Shown here piece after piece: positions 8,516 to 16,185 of a DNA stretch of 64,000 nt. Location of the stretch: NCBI RefSeq assembly GCF_000473145.1, contig NZ_KI421502.1, positions 1 to 64,000 of the forward strand, written 5' to 3'. Position numbers and translations under genes: made by a program. Under the pieces are notes generated by a model. The model was not told where the DNA came from. It did not search any database and saw nothing but the letters and a program-made list of their open reading frames with translations. How positions within the stretch are numbered: the stretch's first letter is position 1; the number at the start of each line of letters is the position of its first letter. Source of the stretch: Leisingera daeponensis DSM 23529. GTDB taxonomy: Bacteria > Pseudomonadota > Alphaproteobacteria > Rhodobacterales > Rhodobacteraceae.

Positions 8516-9497
8516 GCGCCTTCTCCCGTCCTGCCAGCGCCCCGATCAGCCCGCCGCGGGCAAACAGCACGATCAGCAGCAAGAGCACGCCCAGGAAAAT
8601 CTGCCAGTAATCGCTGATGCCGCCCAACAGGTGCTCCAGAATGATATACAGCGCCGCACCCGCAACCGGCCCGTACAGCCGCCCGACCCCGCCCAGGATC
8701 ACAAAGATCATGATTTCGCCGCTGGTGTGCCAGCTCAGCATGGTCGGGCTGACAAAGCGGTTGAGGTCCGCAAACAGCGCCCCCGCCAGCCCGGTGATGG
8801 CGCCGGAAATCACGAATGCCGTCAGCCGCAGGGTGAAGGGCGTAAGCCCCACCGCCTGCACCCGGTCCTCGTTCTGCCGCGCCGCCGCCAGCGCCAGCCC
8901 GAAAGGAGAGCGCGCCAGCCGGGCGGCAAAAAACAGCGCCAGGCACAGGATCACATAGGCAATGGCAAAGAACTGGATCGGATCAAGGGTGTTGAGGCCC
9001 GGAAATTCATTGCGCACCCAGATCGACAGCCCGTCCTCGCCGCCATAAGCGCTCCAGCTGATCGCGAAGTAATAGAGCATCTGGCCGAATGCGAGCGTGA
9101 TCATGATGAAATAGACGCCCGAGGTGCGCAAGGACAGTGCCCCGATCACCAGTGCGGCCAGCGCGCTGAAGACCACCGCCACCAGCCAGATCAGCGGCAT
9201 CTGGTTGCTGCCCTCGAACAGAAACGGCCATTCAAACAGCGGCTCATAATTCTGGGCATGGGCGGCCAGGATGCCCATGGCATAGCCGCCGATCCCGAAA
9301 AATGCCGCATGGCCCAGGCTGATCAGCCCGCCAAGGCCGAGGGCAATGTTCAGCCCAACCCCGGCCAGCGCCAGGATCGCGGCCTTGGTGGCGAGCGTGA
9401 TGATGAACGGCTCATCCAGCGACCACGCCGCCAGCGGCACGATCAGCAGCGCCGCAATCATCGCCCAATTAAGCAGGCTCTCGCGCGTCAGCATCAT
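8508..9497 (-). CDS. livM: Branched-chain amino acid type ABC transporter permease LivM
   Basis: The 329-residue membrane protein has about ten hydrophobic segments. It carries the LivM/LivH-family stretch LALAGVGLNIALGLGGLISLGHAAFFGIGGYA, whose GLGGLISLGHAAFFGIGGY-type loop is diagnostic. It forms the inner-membrane channel with LivH and overlaps both neighbours. Confidence 0.9.
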   Translation of the reverse strand: MMLTRESLLNWAMIAALLIVPLAAWSLDEPFIITLATKAAILALAGVGLNIALGLGGLISLGHAAFFGIGGYAMGILAAHAQNYEPLFEWPFLFEGSNQMPLIWLVAVVFSALAALVIGALSLRTSGVYFIMITLAFGQMLYYFAISWSAYGGEDGLSIWVRNEFPGLNTLDPIQFFAIAYVILCLALFFAARLARSPFGLALAAARQNEDRVQAVGLTPFTLRLTAFVISGAITGLAGALFADLNRFVSPTMLSWHTSGEIMIFVILGGVGRLYGPVAGAALYIILEHLLGGISDYWQIFLGVLLLLIVLFARGGLIGALAGREKAHG

Positions 9498-10414
9498 GCG
9501 CTCCCTCCATAAAGGCCAGAGGGGCGCACCAGCAGGATTGCCGCCATCAGGATATAGATCAGCATCGACGCCAGCGACGCCCCGGCAGAGGCCGCGCTGG
9601 CCGGGTCCAGGAACAGCGCAAACAGCTTCGGCAGGAACACGCCGCCCAGGGTGTCGGTCATCCCCACCAAGAGCGCACCCGCCAGCGCGCCCTTGATGGA
9701 GCCGATACCGCCAATGACGATCACCACAAAGGCGAGGATCAGCACAGGCTCGCCCATGCCGACCTGCACCGACTGGATCGCGCCGACCAGCGCGCCCGCC
9801 AGCCCGGCCAGCGCCGCGCCCAGGGCAAAGACCAGCGTGTAGAGTTTCGAGATATCAACGCCAAGCGCCGCAATCATCTCCCGGTCGGCCTCGCCTGCGC
9901 GGATCTGGATGCCGATGCGGGTGCGGGCGATCAGCAGGAACAGCCCGGCGGCAATGCCCAATCCGATCAGGATGATGGTCAGCCGGTAGAGCGGATATTC
10001 AATGCCGCCCGGCAGGCTCACCGGCCCGGAGAGGTAGGACGGCACATCCAGAAACAGCGGGAAGGAGCCGAACAGCCAGCGGGTGCCCTCGGAAAAGATC
10101 AGGATCAGCGCGAAGGTCGCCAGCACTTGGTCCAGATGGTCGCGCCGGTAGAGGCGCCGGATCACCACCAGCTCCATCAGCGCGCCGGCAGCCGCCGCAG
10201 CGGCAAGGCTGGCGATCAGCGCCAGCAGGAACGACCCGGTCCAGCCCGCAACGGCAGCCGCTGCAAAGGCGCCCACCATGTAAAGCGAGCCATGGGCGAG
10301 GTTGATCAGCCCCATCACCCCGAACACCAGCGTCAGCCCGGCTGCCATCAGGAACAGCATCACCCCGAGCTGGAGCCCATTCAGGATCTGCTCCAGAACA
10401 AGAATATAAGTCAT
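9494..10414 (-). CDS. livH: Branched-chain amino acid type ABC transporter permease LivH
   Basis: A 306-residue polytopic protein with the LivH landmarks: the LNGLQLGVMLFLMAAGLTLVFGVMGLINLAHGSLYMVGAF segment near the N-terminus and FVVIVIGGIGSIKGALAGALLVGM toward the C-terminus. It overlaps livM by 4 bp. A strong hairpin at 10447-10474 separates it from the upstream binding-protein gene. Confidence 0.9.
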   Translation of the reverse strand: MTYILVLEQILNGLQLGVMLFLMAAGLTLVFGVMGLINLAHGSLYMVGAFAAAAVAGWTGSFLLALIASLAAAAAAGALMELVVIRRLYRRDHLDQVLATFALILIFSEGTRWLFGSFPLFLDVPSYLSGPVSLPGGIEYPLYRLTIILIGLGIAAGLFLLIARTRIGIQIRAGEADREMIAALGVDISKLYTLVFALGAALAGLAGALVGAIQSVQVGMGEPVLILAFVVIVIGGIGSIKGALAGALLVGMTDTLGGVFLPKLFALFLDPASAASAGASLASMLIYILMAAILLVRPSGLYGGSA

Positions 10415-10446
10415 TTTCGGATTTCCGCGGGGAAGCTTGACCGCTT

Positions 10447-10474
10447 GCGGAGACGCCGCAAAAGGCGTCTCCGC
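10447..10474 (-). terminator. Intercistronic hairpin between the binding-protein gene and livH
   Basis: An 11-bp perfect stem (GCGGAGACGCC / GGCGTCTCCGC) with a 6-nt loop sits just after the binding-protein stop. It is followed by mixed sequence rather than a T-run. This suits partial termination or 3'-end protection that keeps binding protein more abundant than the permease. Confidence 0.6.
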
Positions 10475-10487
10475 TCAAGCGCTTAGC

Positions 10488-11624
10488 TTACATCTTGCAC
10501 TCGCCGCCATAGGCGTCGGCGTGGTCTTTCAGGCCGGTGGCGATGATCTTGTTGGTATATACATCGCCTTCCTTGATCACTTCGCGGACGTAAATGTCCT
10601 GGATCGGGTGATGGTTGTCCCCGAACTTGAAGCTGCCGCGCACGGAGGCAAAATCTGCCGCCTTCAGCGCCGCCCGGAAGGCGTCCTGATCGGCAGGCTC
10701 CGCCTTGTCCAGCGCGCTCAGGATCAGGTTGGCGGTGTCAAAGCCCTGGCTGGCGTAAAGCGACGGCAGGCGGCCGTATTTTTCCTGGAAGGAGGCGACG
10801 AAGGCGGCGTTCGCCTCATTGTCGATGTCCTTGTTCCACTGCGAGGTGTTCTTCACCCCCAGCGCGGCATCGCCCACCGCCTGCAGGATGCCCTGATCGA
10901 AGGAGAACGCAGGGCCGACCACCGGCAGGCCGACGCCGCTGCCCGCATACTGCTTGAGGAAGGAAATCCCCATGCCGCCGGGCAGGAAGAAATAGACCGA
11001 GTCAGCACCCGACGCCCGGATCTGCGCGATCTCTGCGGCATAGTCGGTCTGGCCGAGCTGGGTGTAGATCTCACCGGCCAGCGCGCCCTCGTACATCCGC
11101 TTGTAGCCGGTCAGCGCGTCCTGCCCCGCCGGATAGTTCGGCGCCAGGATGAAGCTGTTCTTCAGCCCCGCCTCATTGGCGTAGGCGCCCGCGGCCTCGT
11201 GCAGGTTGTCGTTCTGCCAGGCGACGTTGAAATAATTCGGATGGCAGCGCTTGCCCGCCAGCGCCGAGGGGCCAGCGTTCGGCGACAGGTAGAACACGCC
11301 CTGCGCGGTTGCGGCGGGCACCACCGCCATCGCCAGGTTCGACCAGATGATGCCGGTCATGATGTCCACCTTCTCGGACTGGATCATCCGGTCGGCAATC
11401 TGCACCGCCGCTTCGGGCTTGCGCTGATCGTCCTCGATCACCACCTCGACGCCCTCGCGGCCGTCCTGTTCGATCGCCAGCATGAAACCGTCGCGCACAT
11501 CCACGCCCAGCCCCGCGCCGCCGCCGGACAGGGTGGTGATCATGCCGATCTTGGTGTCGGCCTGGGCCGCGGCCGCCAGCGCCGGAACCGCCGCTGCCAT
11601 GGCGAGCATCCGAATGGTCTTCAT
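10488..11624 (-). CDS. Amino-acid/amide ABC transporter substrate-binding protein (LivJ/LivK type)
   Basis: The 378-residue product starts at 11624, where ATG is preceded by GGGAGGAAAG; a longer frame to 11678 has no ribosome site. A Sec signal peptide ends near AAAAQA, followed by DTKIGMITTLSGGGAGLGVDVRDGF, the opening of periplasmic-binding-fold type I proteins. It would capture the ligand in the periplasm for LivHM. It is the first gene of the operon, with an AT-rich promoter-like stretch at about 11780-11830. The ligand is not evident from the sequence. Confidence 0.87.
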   Translation of the reverse strand: MKTIRMLAMAAAVPALAAAAQADTKIGMITTLSGGGAGLGVDVRDGFMLAIEQDGREGVEVVIEDDQRKPEAAVQIADRMIQSEKVDIMTGIIWSNLAMAVVPAATAQGVFYLSPNAGPSALAGKRCHPNYFNVAWQNDNLHEAAGAYANEAGLKNSFILAPNYPAGQDALTGYKRMYEGALAGEIYTQLGQTDYAAEIAQIRASGADSVYFFLPGGMGISFLKQYAGSGVGLPVVGPAFSFDQGILQAVGDAALGVKNTSQWNKDIDNEANAAFVASFQEKYGRLPSLYASQGFDTANLILSALDKAEPADQDAFRAALKAADFASVRGSFKFGDNHHPIQDIYVREVIKEGDVYTNKIIATGLKDHADAYGGECKM

Positions 11625-11870
11625 TACGTCTTTCCTCCCAGAATGTGCCCCGGCCCTCGGGCCTGGGTTCTTGATCAAATGCTTGCGGCTTTACCGCCGC
11701 CCCGGCAGCAGCCAAGACCGGCAAAAGCCCGCATCTCCCCGGCTGATCTCGCGCCAGCCCTTGGGATGAGCCTACGCAGGCTTGGATTATTATTTCAAGC
11801 ATAAAATATGTAGGGAAATATTGTTGCCCTATTTGTCCGCAGGCCGTTCAAATGCGGCAGCGGCACAGGC

Positions 11871-11917
11871 GAGGGGCCGGCCCCTCGCGCTCCCCGGAGT
11901 ATTTGGGGAAAGATGAA
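11871..11917 (+). repeat. Rhodobacterales-type dispersed intergenic element, copy 1
   Basis: A GC hairpin (GAGGGGCC/GGCCCCTC) is followed by CGCTCCCCGGAGTATTT and then AAAGATGAA. A second, inverted copy of the same layout is at 29983-30057. The element lies in the gap between the convergent-side ends of the liv promoter region and the LysR gene. Confidence 0.55.
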
Positions 11918-11950
11918 ACAACGGGGATTTCCCGGTGCCGGGCGCACGGG

Positions 11951-12838
11951 TCAGGCTGGCGCGAAGAAGGCCGCCAGATGGTCGATCAAGGCCCGGATCC
12001 GTGCCGTCAGATGGCGGCTGGGGGGATACACCGCATAAAGCGTGACCGGATCGGTTTCCTGTTTTTCGAAAAGCACTTGCAGCCTGCCGTCCCGCAGAAA
12101 CGGCAGCGCGGTGTAATGCGGGCAACGGGCAATGCCCAGGCCATGGGCCGCCATATGCGCCACCGCCCGCGGCGAGTTGGCCCGGAAGCTGCCGCCCACA
12201 GTGATGGTGCGCGCCCCGCTGCCGCGGCCGAACGCCCAGGCCTCCGGCTGCGGCGCGGAGGTGAGCAGCAGGCAGTTGCGAGCCGCCAGCGCCTCCGGTC
12301 CGGCAGGCTCGCCATGCGCTGCCAAATACTCCGGCGAGGCCACCACCACCCGGCGCATGCTGCACAGCTTGCGCGCCACCAGCGTCGAATCCTTCAGCGC
12401 GCCAAAGCGGACCGCCAGGTCCACCCCCTCCTCCAGAATCGGCAGGTGGCGGTCGGACAGCACCAGCTCGACCGTGACCTTGGGGTGCGCCTGCTGGAAG
12501 GGGTGCAGCGCCTCCACCAGCTCGCGGCTGCCGAGGCCGGTGGGCGCGGTGATGCGGACCGGGCCCGCCAGCTCCTGCTGGCGGAGCTGCACCACGTCCT
12601 CCAGCTCGTCGAACTGATCCAAGAGCGGCAGGCAGCGCTCCAGATAGGCCCGCCCGGTGTCGGTCAGCGTCACCTTGCGGGTGGTGCGGTTGAGCAGCTG
12701 CGCGCCCAGCTGCTCCTCCAGCCGGGCGACGTATTTGCTGGCCAGCTTGGTGCTGATCCCCATCTGCCGGGCGCCGCCGGTAAAGGAGCTTTGCGCCGCC
12801 ACCGCGGCAAAGGTGCGCATACAGTCCAGCTTGTCCAT
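11951..12838 (-). CDS. LysR-family transcriptional regulator
   Basis: This 295-residue protein has an N-terminal winged helix-turn-helix (MRTFAAVAAQSSFTGGARQMGISTKLASKYVARLE) with LLNRTTRKVTLTDTG, typical of LysR proteins. An effector-binding domain follows. The ATG at 12838 gives the usual MDKLDCMRTFAAV start; the longer frame to 12892 runs into the shared promoter. It is divergent from the glutathione transferase gene, its most likely target. The effector is unknown. Confidence 0.88.
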   Translation of the reverse strand: MDKLDCMRTFAAVAAQSSFTGGARQMGISTKLASKYVARLEEQLGAQLLNRTTRKVTLTDTGRAYLERCLPLLDQFDELEDVVQLRQQELAGPVRITAPTGLGSRELVEALHPFQQAHPKVTVELVLSDRHLPILEEGVDLAVRFGALKDSTLVARKLCSMRRVVVASPEYLAAHGEPAGPEALAARNCLLLTSAPQPEAWAFGRGSGARTITVGGSFRANSPRAVAHMAAHGLGIARCPHYTALPFLRDGRLQVLFEKQETDPVTLYAVYPPSRHLTARIRALIDHLAAFFAPA

Positions 12839-12898
12839 CGCGGGTGCTCCCATCGCCATTTTATGAATGCAGTGTACATAATCATTCCACAACGAGGG

Positions 12899-12914
12899 AT
12901 ATTATCGCCAATAT
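12899..12914. promoter_or_regulatory. Candidate LysR operator between the LysR and GST genes
   Basis: ATATT-N6-AATAT lies in the 143-bp divergent gap. This is an interrupted dyad of the size LysR proteins bind, in an AT-rich spot of an otherwise GC-rich region. Confidence 0.4.
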
Positions 12915-12981
12915 TCAGGCCGTGTATCTTCCGGGTGCCGTCGCAACCCCGCGGCACATGCCATGCAAAAGGACCACAGAC

Positions 12982-13602
12982 ATGCCCCAGACCCTCCGCA
13001 TTCACGGCTTCCCCCTGTCCGGTCATTCCCACCGGGTGGAACTGTTCGCCTGCCTCGCCGGGATCGCCCATGAGGTGGTCACCGTCGACCTTGCCGCGGG
13101 CGAGCACAAGCAGCCGCCGTTCCTGGCGCTGAACCCCGCAGGCCAGGTGCCGGTGATCGAGGACGGCGGCACCGTTATCAGCGATTCCAACGCCATTCTG
13201 GTCTACCTCGCCCGCAAGTACGCCCCCTCCTGGCTGCCTTCCGACCCGGTGCAGGAGGCCGAGGTGCAGAAGTTCCTGACCCTGGCCGCGGGCGAGATCG
13301 CCTTTGGCCCGGCGGCGGCGCGGCTGATCAACATCTTCAATGCGCCGCTCGATGCTGCGTTCTGCGCCACCGTGGCGGCCCGCGTGCTGGGCAAGATCGA
13401 CGCCCATATGGAGGGCCGCTCCTTCCTGGTCGGGGACGCCCCCACCATCGCCGACGCGGCGATCTATTCCTACGTCGCCCACGCGCCCGAAGGCGGCATC
13501 TCGCTGGAGCCCTACCCCAACGTGCGCGCCCTGCTGGCCAATATCGAAGGGCTGAAGGGCTTCAAGCCGATGCCCGCCACCAAGGCCGGGCTGGCAGTCT
13601 GA
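12982..13602 (+). CDS. Glutathione S-transferase family protein
   Basis: The 206-residue protein has an N-terminal thioredoxin-like domain with FPLSGHSHRVELFACLAGI and the NPAGQVPVIEDGGTVISDSNAILVYLARKY pattern (cis-Pro before VPVI, Ser in SNAI). An all-helical C-terminal domain contains the N-capping motif PTIADAAIYSYV. The ATG at 12982 gives the standard GST N-terminus. GSTs conjugate or reduce substrates with glutathione in the cytoplasm. It is followed by a hairpin and then the PNPOx-domain gene, so both may respond to the divergent LysR protein. Confidence 0.88.
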   Translation: MPQTLRIHGFPLSGHSHRVELFACLAGIAHEVVTVDLAAGEHKQPPFLALNPAGQVPVIEDGGTVISDSNAILVYLARKYAPSWLPSDPVQEAEVQKFLTLAAGEIAFGPAAARLINIFNAPLDAAFCATVAARVLGKIDAHMEGRSFLVGDAPTIADAAIYSYVAHAPEGGISLEPYPNVRALLANIEGLKGFKPMPATKAGLAV

Positions 13603-13620
13603 TCGCGCCTTCACCTCAGC

Positions 13621-13650
13621 GCGCGGCGGCCTCCTCAGGGACCGCCGCGC
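13621..13650 (+). terminator. Intercistronic hairpin after the GST gene
   Basis: GCGCGGCGG / CCGCCGCGC form a 9-bp stem around a 12-nt loop between the GST gene and the next gene, without a T-run. Confidence 0.45.
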
Positions 13651-13677
13651 CCCCCTCTCAGGCAGCAGGAGGTTTCC

Positions 13678-14676
13678 ATGACCCCCCTCGATGCAAACAC
13701 CCCCTCCCCCTTCCACGAAGGCGAACAGGAAATGCAGCGCCGTGCGGGCAAGCGCGAGAGGGTGGAGACCTTCGGCCGCCGGGTGATCCGCAGCTTCATG
13801 CCCGACCAGCACCGGCTGTTCTATGCCCAGCTGCCGTTCCTGGCAGCAGGTGCCGTGGACAGCGAAGGCTGGCCCTGGGCCAGCCTGCTGAGCGGCCCGC
13901 CCGGTTTCGCCGCCTCGCCGGACCCGCAGCACCTGGATATCGCGCTGACGCCGGATCCCCGCGATCCGGTGCAGGCGGCGATCCGCGAAGGGGCCGCGGT
14001 TGGATTGCTCGGGATCGAGCTGCACAGCCGCCGCCGCAACCGGGTCAACGGGCGGGTGGCTGCCGCCGGTCCCGATGGCTTTACCCTGCGCGTCGACCAG
14101 TCCTTCGGCAATTGCCCGCAGTACATCCAGCTGCGCGGCCTGCAACCGGCTGAACAGCTTGCCCCTGCACAGCCGCAGCACTTCACCGCGCTTGGCAGCA
14201 GCCACACCGCGCTGATCGCCGGAGCCGACATGTTCTTTGCCGCCAGCCACATCCCCGCTGCCAGCCGCCCGGAGCGCGAAGGCGTCGATGTCTCGCACCG
14301 CGGCGGGCGGCCCGGCTTTGTCCGCATCGACGGCAACCGCCTGACCATCCCTGACTTCCCGGGCAACAACTACTTCAACACGCTGGGAAATTTCCTGCTG
14401 AACCCGCGCGCGGGGCTGGTGTTCCCGGACTTCACCACCGGCAGCCTGCTGCTGCTCACCGGCACCGTTGAACTGCTGGACGAAACGCACCCCGAAGTCA
14501 CCGCCTTCCAGGGGGCTGAGCGCGGCTGGCGGTTCACCCTGCACAAGGGCACCTGGCTGGAGGGCATCCTGCCCCTGCGCGCCGAGCGCGGTGCGTTTTC
14601 GCCCAATACGCTGATGACCGGCACCTGGGCAGAGGCGGAGGCCCGCTGCTGCCGTTTGAGGCCGGGCAATCCCTGA
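13678..14676 (+). CDS. Pyridoxamine 5'-phosphate oxidase-family domain protein (N-terminal half of a broken fusion)
   Basis: The 332-residue frame starts after AGCAGGAGG with suitable spacing. It holds a flavin-binding split-barrel (PNPOx-like) module. The sequence matches the N-terminal part of a proteobacterial fusion family in which this module is followed in one chain by an FAD/NAD oxidoreductase and a plant-type ferredoxin domain. Here the frame stops at 14676 after an unrelated tail (RCCRLRPGNP). The expected oxidoreductase sequence starts in another frame at about 14640. I read this as a deletion with loss of frame rather than two natural genes. Confidence 0.75.
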   Translation: MTPLDANTPSPFHEGEQEMQRRAGKRERVETFGRRVIRSFMPDQHRLFYAQLPFLAAGAVDSEGWPWASLLSGPPGFAASPDPQHLDIALTPDPRDPVQAAIREGAAVGLLGIELHSRRRNRVNGRVAAAGPDGFTLRVDQSFGNCPQYIQLRGLQPAEQLAPAQPQHFTALGSSHTALIAGADMFFAASHIPAASRPEREGVDVSHRGGRPGFVRIDGNRLTIPDFPGNNYFNTLGNFLLNPRAGLVFPDFTTGSLLLLTGTVELLDETHPEVTAFQGAERGWRFTLHKGTWLEGILPLRAERGAFSPNTLMTGTWAEAEARCCRLRPGNP

Positions 14677-14714
14677 CGATCCGCATCACGCCGCCGGGCG
14701 CGGAAAGGCCGCTG

Positions 14715-15617
14715 GTGCGGACCTACACCGTGTCCTGCGCCCCCGGCGAGGGCCATTACCGCCTCTCGGTCAAGCGCGAGGAGGCCGGCGCCGCCTCCCG
14801 CCACCTGCACGCCCATCTGCAAACCGGCGCGGTGATCGAGGCCAGGGCGCCGCGCGGCGCGTACTTTCTGGACACCGCAGCGGAGCGCCCGGCGGTGCTG
14901 ATCGCCGGCGGCGCCGGCATCACCCCCATGATCGCCATGGCGCGCCATGCCCTGCGCGAGGGGGTTCGCACCCGGCACCTGCGCCCGCTGACCATCCTGC
15001 ACGCGGCCCGCACCACTCAGGAGCGCGCATTTGCCCGTGAGTTCCGCAGCCTGGAGCAGGCCTCCGGCGGGCAGCTCCGCTATGTCTCTCTGATCAGCGC
15101 GCCTGCTGCGGGGGAGGCGGCAGGCCGTGATTTCGACCATGCCGGACGGCTCAGCGCAGACGTCCTGAAACAAGCGCTGCCGCAGGCGGACGCCGATGTG
15201 TACCTCTGCGGCCCGGCCGGCTTCATGCAGGCGGCCTATGACGGTCTGCTCAGCCTTGGCTTAAAGGACGCAGACATCCATGCCGAGGCCTTTGGCCCCT
15301 CCGCGCTGACACGCGCCACTGACGCTGCGCGCCCCGAAAACACCCCTGCCGAAGCCGCCAGCGCCATTGTCCGCTTCAAAAAATCAGGTTTTGAACAGCC
15401 CTGGACCCCGGCGGACGGCACCCTGCTGGAGCTGGCCGAACGCCACGGGCTGACGCCGGACTTCAGCTGCCGCGCGGGCGATTGCGGCAGCTGCGCCACC
15501 CGGCTGGCGGCAGGCACGGTTGCCTACCGCACCCCGCCCGCCGCCGCGCCAGAGGAGGGCAGCGCCCTGATCTGCTGCGCCGTCCCGGCAGCGGGCACGA
15601 TTGAACTGGACCTGTAA
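14715..15617 (+). CDS. FAD/NAD-binding oxidoreductase with C-terminal 2Fe-2S ferredoxin domain (C-terminal half of a broken fusion)
   Basis: This frame reads as oxidoreductase from about 14640 (LLPFEAGQSLTIRI, then RTYTVSC, the flavin-binding RxYS/T-like motif). It lacks a good start; the first usable codon is GTG at 14715, inside the FAD-binding barrel. An NAD-binding segment (LIAGGAGITPMIAMARHAL) and YLCGPAGFM follow. A C-terminal 2Fe-2S domain has cysteines in CRAGDCGSCATRL and a final Cys in ALICCAVP. The first strand of the FAD domain is missing, so the product is probably non-functional even if translated. Confidence 0.7.
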   Translation: MRTYTVSCAPGEGHYRLSVKREEAGAASRHLHAHLQTGAVIEARAPRGAYFLDTAAERPAVLIAGGAGITPMIAMARHALREGVRTRHLRPLTILHAARTTQERAFAREFRSLEQASGGQLRYVSLISAPAAGEAAGRDFDHAGRLSADVLKQALPQADADVYLCGPAGFMQAAYDGLLSLGLKDADIHAEAFGPSALTRATDAARPENTPAEAASAIVRFKKSGFEQPWTPADGTLLELAERHGLTPDFSCRAGDCGSCATRLAAGTVAYRTPPAAAPEEGSALICCAVPAAGTIELDL

Positions 15618-15649
15618 GCCCGTCCGCACGCTGCTGCGGTATAGGTATC

Positions 15650-15901
15650 TTGGCCCGTGCCAAAGCCGCCCTCGGCGATCTTGATAAGATAGAACGGCTG
15701 ATAAAGCTGGGCGCTTTCGTGAATTCGGTCCCGGACTTTTCCGGCCATCCAAAGGTCGTGAACGGTGCATCGGACTTTATGGTTGAGGCGTTGGGGCCTG
15801 AGACAGCAAATCACGTGCGGTTTGCTGCCCGCAGCCCAAGCCTGCCCGCAAACGCGGCGGTCGAGATCGAAGCGGTTTTCCGTATCCGGCCAAGCATCTG
15901 A
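15650..15901 (+). pseudogene. RidA (YjgF/YER057c/UK114) family fragment, N-terminus missing
   Basis: The frame from 15650 (TTG) reads about 83 residues that match the second half of RidA-family proteins: GDLDKIERLIKLGAFVNSVPDF, then HPKVVNGASDFMVEALG and a closing AAVEIEAVFRIR-like strand with the family's VE(V/I)E.IF ending. The first ~65 residues of a normal 150-residue member are absent and there is no ribosome site. It follows 32 bp after the broken oxidoreductase, so this stretch has lost at least two genes. Confidence 0.65.
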
Positions 15902-16185
15902 TCCGAGTGGCGGCCTGTCCCCGCAGGCTGGACAACTTTCGCCCCGCTGGCGCAGTATCGCCAACAGGAGCCACGCGCGCGCTGCGGGGGAACCAAACAG
16001 GCCTGCCAGCCGTTATCCTGCGGGGACTCCGGCCCTGCGGGCAGCCTGCCCTCCTCCCCGCCGCCGGCGCGGCTCCTGAGGAAGTGATCGGCCCGTGAAT
16101 GCAATACCTGCGGCCAATGCGCATTCTGTAACGGCATAAGCCGGGCGCGCGGAGCCAGCCGCACCGCCAAGCCCCTGAAGGAGCG

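Noticed and set aside
12670-14544. 624-codon minus-strand frame
   Set aside because: It overlaps three genes with recognisable domains on either strand and has no ribosome site or motif.
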